From Verrucomicrobiota bacterium (GTDB lineage: Bacteria > Verrucomicrobiota > Verrucomicrobiia > Opitutales > Intestinicryptomonadaceae), in contig JAEXGH010000009.1 of assembly GCA_023450935.1 (NCBI GenBank), positions 1 to 16,320 on the forward strand: DNA of 16,320 nucleotides. Direction: 5' to 3'. Positions 14,568 through 16,320 of the stretch are shown piece by piece. The translations under genes and the position numbers were made by a program. A model generated the notes under the pieces. That model worked only from the letters and a program-made list of their open reading frames with translations, did not search any database and was not told the origin of the DNA. The number at the start of each line of letters is the position of its first letter. The stretch's first letter is position 1.

Positions 14568-15644
14568 ATGGACAAAGAGCAGATTTTCGACAGCGTGGAA
14601 GCGTGCCTTGAAGATTTCGCCGCGGGCAAAATAATAATCATCACCGACGACGAAAACAGGGAAAACGAGGGCGATATGATTGTTGCGGGCTCGCTCGTAA
14701 CGCCCGAGATTGTCAATACAATGTTGCGTTTTGCGCGCGGACTCATCTGCGTGCCCACCACGGGCGAAAGGCTCGCCCAGCTGGGTATCGACGATATGGT
14801 GCGCCTTAACCGCGACAAAAAAGGCACGGCGTTCACCGTTACCGTTGACGCCGCCGAGGGAATCACAACGGGTATCAGCGCGTTCGACAGAGCCAAGACA
14901 ATAAAGCTCATGGCGGATATGTCGTCAACCGCTGCCGACTTCGTTACCCCCGGCCATCTCAACCCGCTGCGCGCCCGCGCTGGCGGCGTTCTGGAGCGTT
15001 CGGGGCACACGGAGGCGGCGGTCGATATGACGCGCCTTGCGGGGCTTCCCCCGTGCGCGGCAATCTGCGAAATTTTGAAGGACGACGGCACAATGGCGCG
15101 TCTGCCCGACTTGGTAGAATTCAAAAAACGCCACAATATGAAGCTTATGAGCGTGGCGTCGCTTATCGAATACAGGCTTAAAACCGACTCCTTGGTAAAG
15201 CTTGTGGGCAGCAGACCGTTCGATACAAAATACGGGCGTTTCACGCTCTCGACTTTTCGCGCAACCGACGGGCGTGCACATTTCGCGCTTTCGCTCGGGA
15301 AAATCGACGCCGCACCCGCCCTTGTGCGCGTCCACTCCGAAAACGTCTTTGCCGATTTGTTCAGACCCGCGGGCGAACGTTCGGCGTCGGATTCGTTCGA
15401 GGCGGCGATGAAGGCTGTCGCCGAGGCGGGACGCGGCGCGCTTGTGTATGTGAGCCTTCCCGATTCGGGCGTGAATGTCCCCGAGGGCGTTTCGGTTTCT
15501 CCCAATATGCGCGATTACGGAATGGGCGCGCAGATTTTGCGCGAGCTCGGCTTTAAGAAAATCAGACTGCTGACGACAAACATCGGCAGACACGCACTCT
15601 CCGAAGGCTTCGGTCTGGAGATTGTGGAGGAAATCAAAATATAG
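14568..15644 (+). CDS. ribB: 3,4-dihydroxy-2-butanone-4-phosphate synthase fused to a degenerate GTP cyclohydrolase II domain (RibBX type)
   Basis: Residues 1 to about 205 are a complete RibB domain, which makes 3,4-dihydroxy-2-butanone 4-phosphate from ribulose 5-phosphate. It has the acidic loop DDENRENEGD (27-36), TPGHLNPLRAR (127-137) and SGHTEAAVD with His147 (145-153). Residues from about 206 align with GTP cyclohydrolase II, keeping RVHSE (254-258). However, the three zinc-binding cysteines are absent: Asn259 stands where Cys follows HSE, and RPAGER (266-271) stands where LRCDCG is expected. The GHEGRG motif is also missing. The second domain is therefore unlikely to open GTP. This matches the RibBX architecture described in Proteobacteria. 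The gene lies between the pseudouridine synthase gene and ribH. Confidence 0.9.
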   Translation: MDKEQIFDSVEACLEDFAAGKIIIITDDENRENEGDMIVAGSLVTPEIVNTMLRFARGLICVPTTGERLAQLGIDDMVRLNRDKKGTAFTVTVDAAEGITTGISAFDRAKTIKLMADMSSTAADFVTPGHLNPLRARAGGVLERSGHTEAAVDMTRLAGLPPCAAICEILKDDGTMARLPDLVEFKKRHNMKLMSVASLIEYRLKTDSLVKLVGSRPFDTKYGRFTLSTFRATDGRAHFALSLGKIDAAPALVRVHSENVFADLFRPAGERSASDSFEAAMKAVAEAGRGALVYVSLPDSGVNVPEGVSVSPNMRDYGMGAQILRELGFKKIRLLTTNIGRHALSEGFGLEIVEEIKI

Positions 15645-15647
15645 GAA
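15643..15647 (+). promoter_or_regulatory. Ribosome-binding site fixing the ribH start
   Basis: AGGAA overlaps the last two bases of the ribB stop codon and lies four bases before the ATG at 15652. It supports this start over upstream in-frame codons inside ribB and implies coupled translation. Confidence 0.65.
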
Positions 15648-15651
15648 CGCA

Positions 15652-16131
15652 ATGAGTTTGGACAGGGGGCAAATGCCCAGCATAAATGTAAAGGGGTTGC
15701 GCGTGGCGGTTGCCGCGTCGCGCTTTAACAAGGAACTTGTGGACGCGCTTTTGTGCGACGCCGTTCGGACAATGACAGACAGGGGCATCGCGCCCGAAGA
15801 CATCGAAGTTGTGCGCGTTCCGGGGGCGGCAGAGATTCCGTTCGCGTGTAAAACAATGATTGAAGGCGGCAAGTTCGACGCCGCCGTAGGGCTTGGCGTT
15901 GTGGTCGCAGGCGACACCCCGCACCATATGATAATAGCCCATTCCACGGCAATCGCGCTTCAGGCGGCAGCCGCCGAAACGGGCGTTCCCACAATCAACG
16001 GCATAATTGTTGCAAACAACCGCGAGCAGGCGCAGGCGCGCACTGTGGGCGAAATTGCCCGCGGGGCGGAATTCGCCGAGGCCGCAATGGAGATGGCGTT
16101 TTTCAAACACAAGATGTCGGCGGCGCGGTAG
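15652..16131 (+). CDS. ribH: 6,7-dimethyl-8-ribityllumazine synthase
   Basis: RibH condenses the RibB product with 5-amino-6-ribitylaminouracil to give lumazine, the penultimate riboflavin step. At 159 residues it has the normal length. Motifs are ASRFN (22-26) in the substrate pocket, VPGAAEIPFA (56-65), GDTPHHMI (87-94) with His91 in the catalytic position, and EQAQAR (125-130) with Arg130 in the phosphate-binding position. Family members more often have a Gly-rich GAVIRGET segment, here LGVVVAGDT, which is a mild change. It follows ribB by seven bases and sits 59 bases before nusB; the order ribB-ribH-nusB is common in bacteria. Confidence 0.95.
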   Translation: MSLDRGQMPSINVKGLRVAVAASRFNKELVDALLCDAVRTMTDRGIAPEDIEVVRVPGAAEIPFACKTMIEGGKFDAAVGLGVVVAGDTPHHMIIAHSTAIALQAAAAETGVPTINGIIVANNREQAQARTVGEIARGAEFAEAAMEMAFFKHKMSAAR

Positions 16132-16190
16132 TGCGGCGCGGATTCGGAAAACGAAAAATCGGACATACCGACGCAAAAACAAAAAATCTT

Positions 16191-16320
16191 ATGGAGACAG
16201 AAACTAAAAACCAGAAGCTTGCAAGCCGCCGCGAAAACAGAATTGCGGCAATGCAATTTTTGTATATGCAGCTTGTAAGCGGCGCAAATACTGCCGACGA
16301 CCTCGCCGCGTTTTTCGAGT
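16191..16320 (+). CDS. nusB: Transcription antitermination factor NusB, N-terminal part (continues beyond window)
   Basis: The 43 complete codons visible encode a short polar start and then SRRENRIAAMQFLYM, the opening helix of NusB, which has 'RR..AR..A.Q.LY' in the family. NusB binds the boxA RNA with NusE (S10) to prevent termination in rRNA operons. The gene follows ribH by 59 bases, in the common ribH-nusB order. The rest lies outside the window, so completeness cannot be judged. Confidence 0.88.
   Translation, partial: METETKNQKLASRRENRIAAMQFLYMQLVSGANTADDLAAFFE

Overview
The window is ordinary, gene-dense bacterial chromosome from a Gram-negative organism with outer-membrane lipid A: it carries lpxB, an AsmA-like protein and an outer-membrane barrel. 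Three things fit the Verrucomicrobiota, perhaps an Opitutae-like member, better than a proteobacterium: a cytosolic-type malate dehydrogenase, a gliding-type ABC system followed by a DUF4340 protein, and an acyl carrier protein with an N-terminal extension. This placement is inferred from gene content only. There are no rRNA or tRNA genes, transposases, CRISPR arrays or phage genes.

Layout. (1) 1-1747: the 3' end of a DUF481-type outer-membrane protein gene, then mdh. (2) 1748-2357: a 610-bp gap between the convergent mdh and rsmE genes. It holds a large imperfect palindrome, a 152-bp direct repeat in two almost identical copies, and a strong minus-strand terminator for rsmE. (3) 2358-3608: rsmE on the minus strand, the only gene on that strand, and divergently an acyl carrier protein gene with its own terminator. 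(4) 3664-11570: five tightly packed plus-strand genes with overlaps or gaps of 1 to 7 bases: an ABC ATPase, a permease, a GldG-like protein, a DUF4340 protein and a 934-residue AsmA-like protein. They look like one envelope-transport operon. (5) 11615-13716: a Gfo/Idh/MocA oxidoreductase overlapping lpxB by four bases, a lipid A pair. (6) 13842-16320: an rRNA pseudouridine synthase, ribB fused to a degenerate ribA domain (RibBX type), ribH and the start of nusB, probably one operon.

How the parts work together. Regions 4 and 5 both concern the cell envelope. The ABC/GldG/DUF4340 complex with the AsmA-like protein may move or extract a lipid or protein across the periplasm, and the Gfo-LpxB pair builds lipid A precursors. 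Region 6 supplies the last steps to lumazine, with ribosome modification and antitermination genes attached. The GTP cyclohydrolase II half of the riboflavin fusion lacks its zinc cysteines, so a working ribA should lie elsewhere in the genome.

No clear new defence or mobile system is visible. The most interesting items are the mdh-rsmE intergenic repeat element, the nested inverted repeats with a T8 tract between lpxB and the riboflavin operon, the RibBX-type fusion, the LpxB with altered motifs, and the ABC-GldG-DUF4340-AsmA operon.
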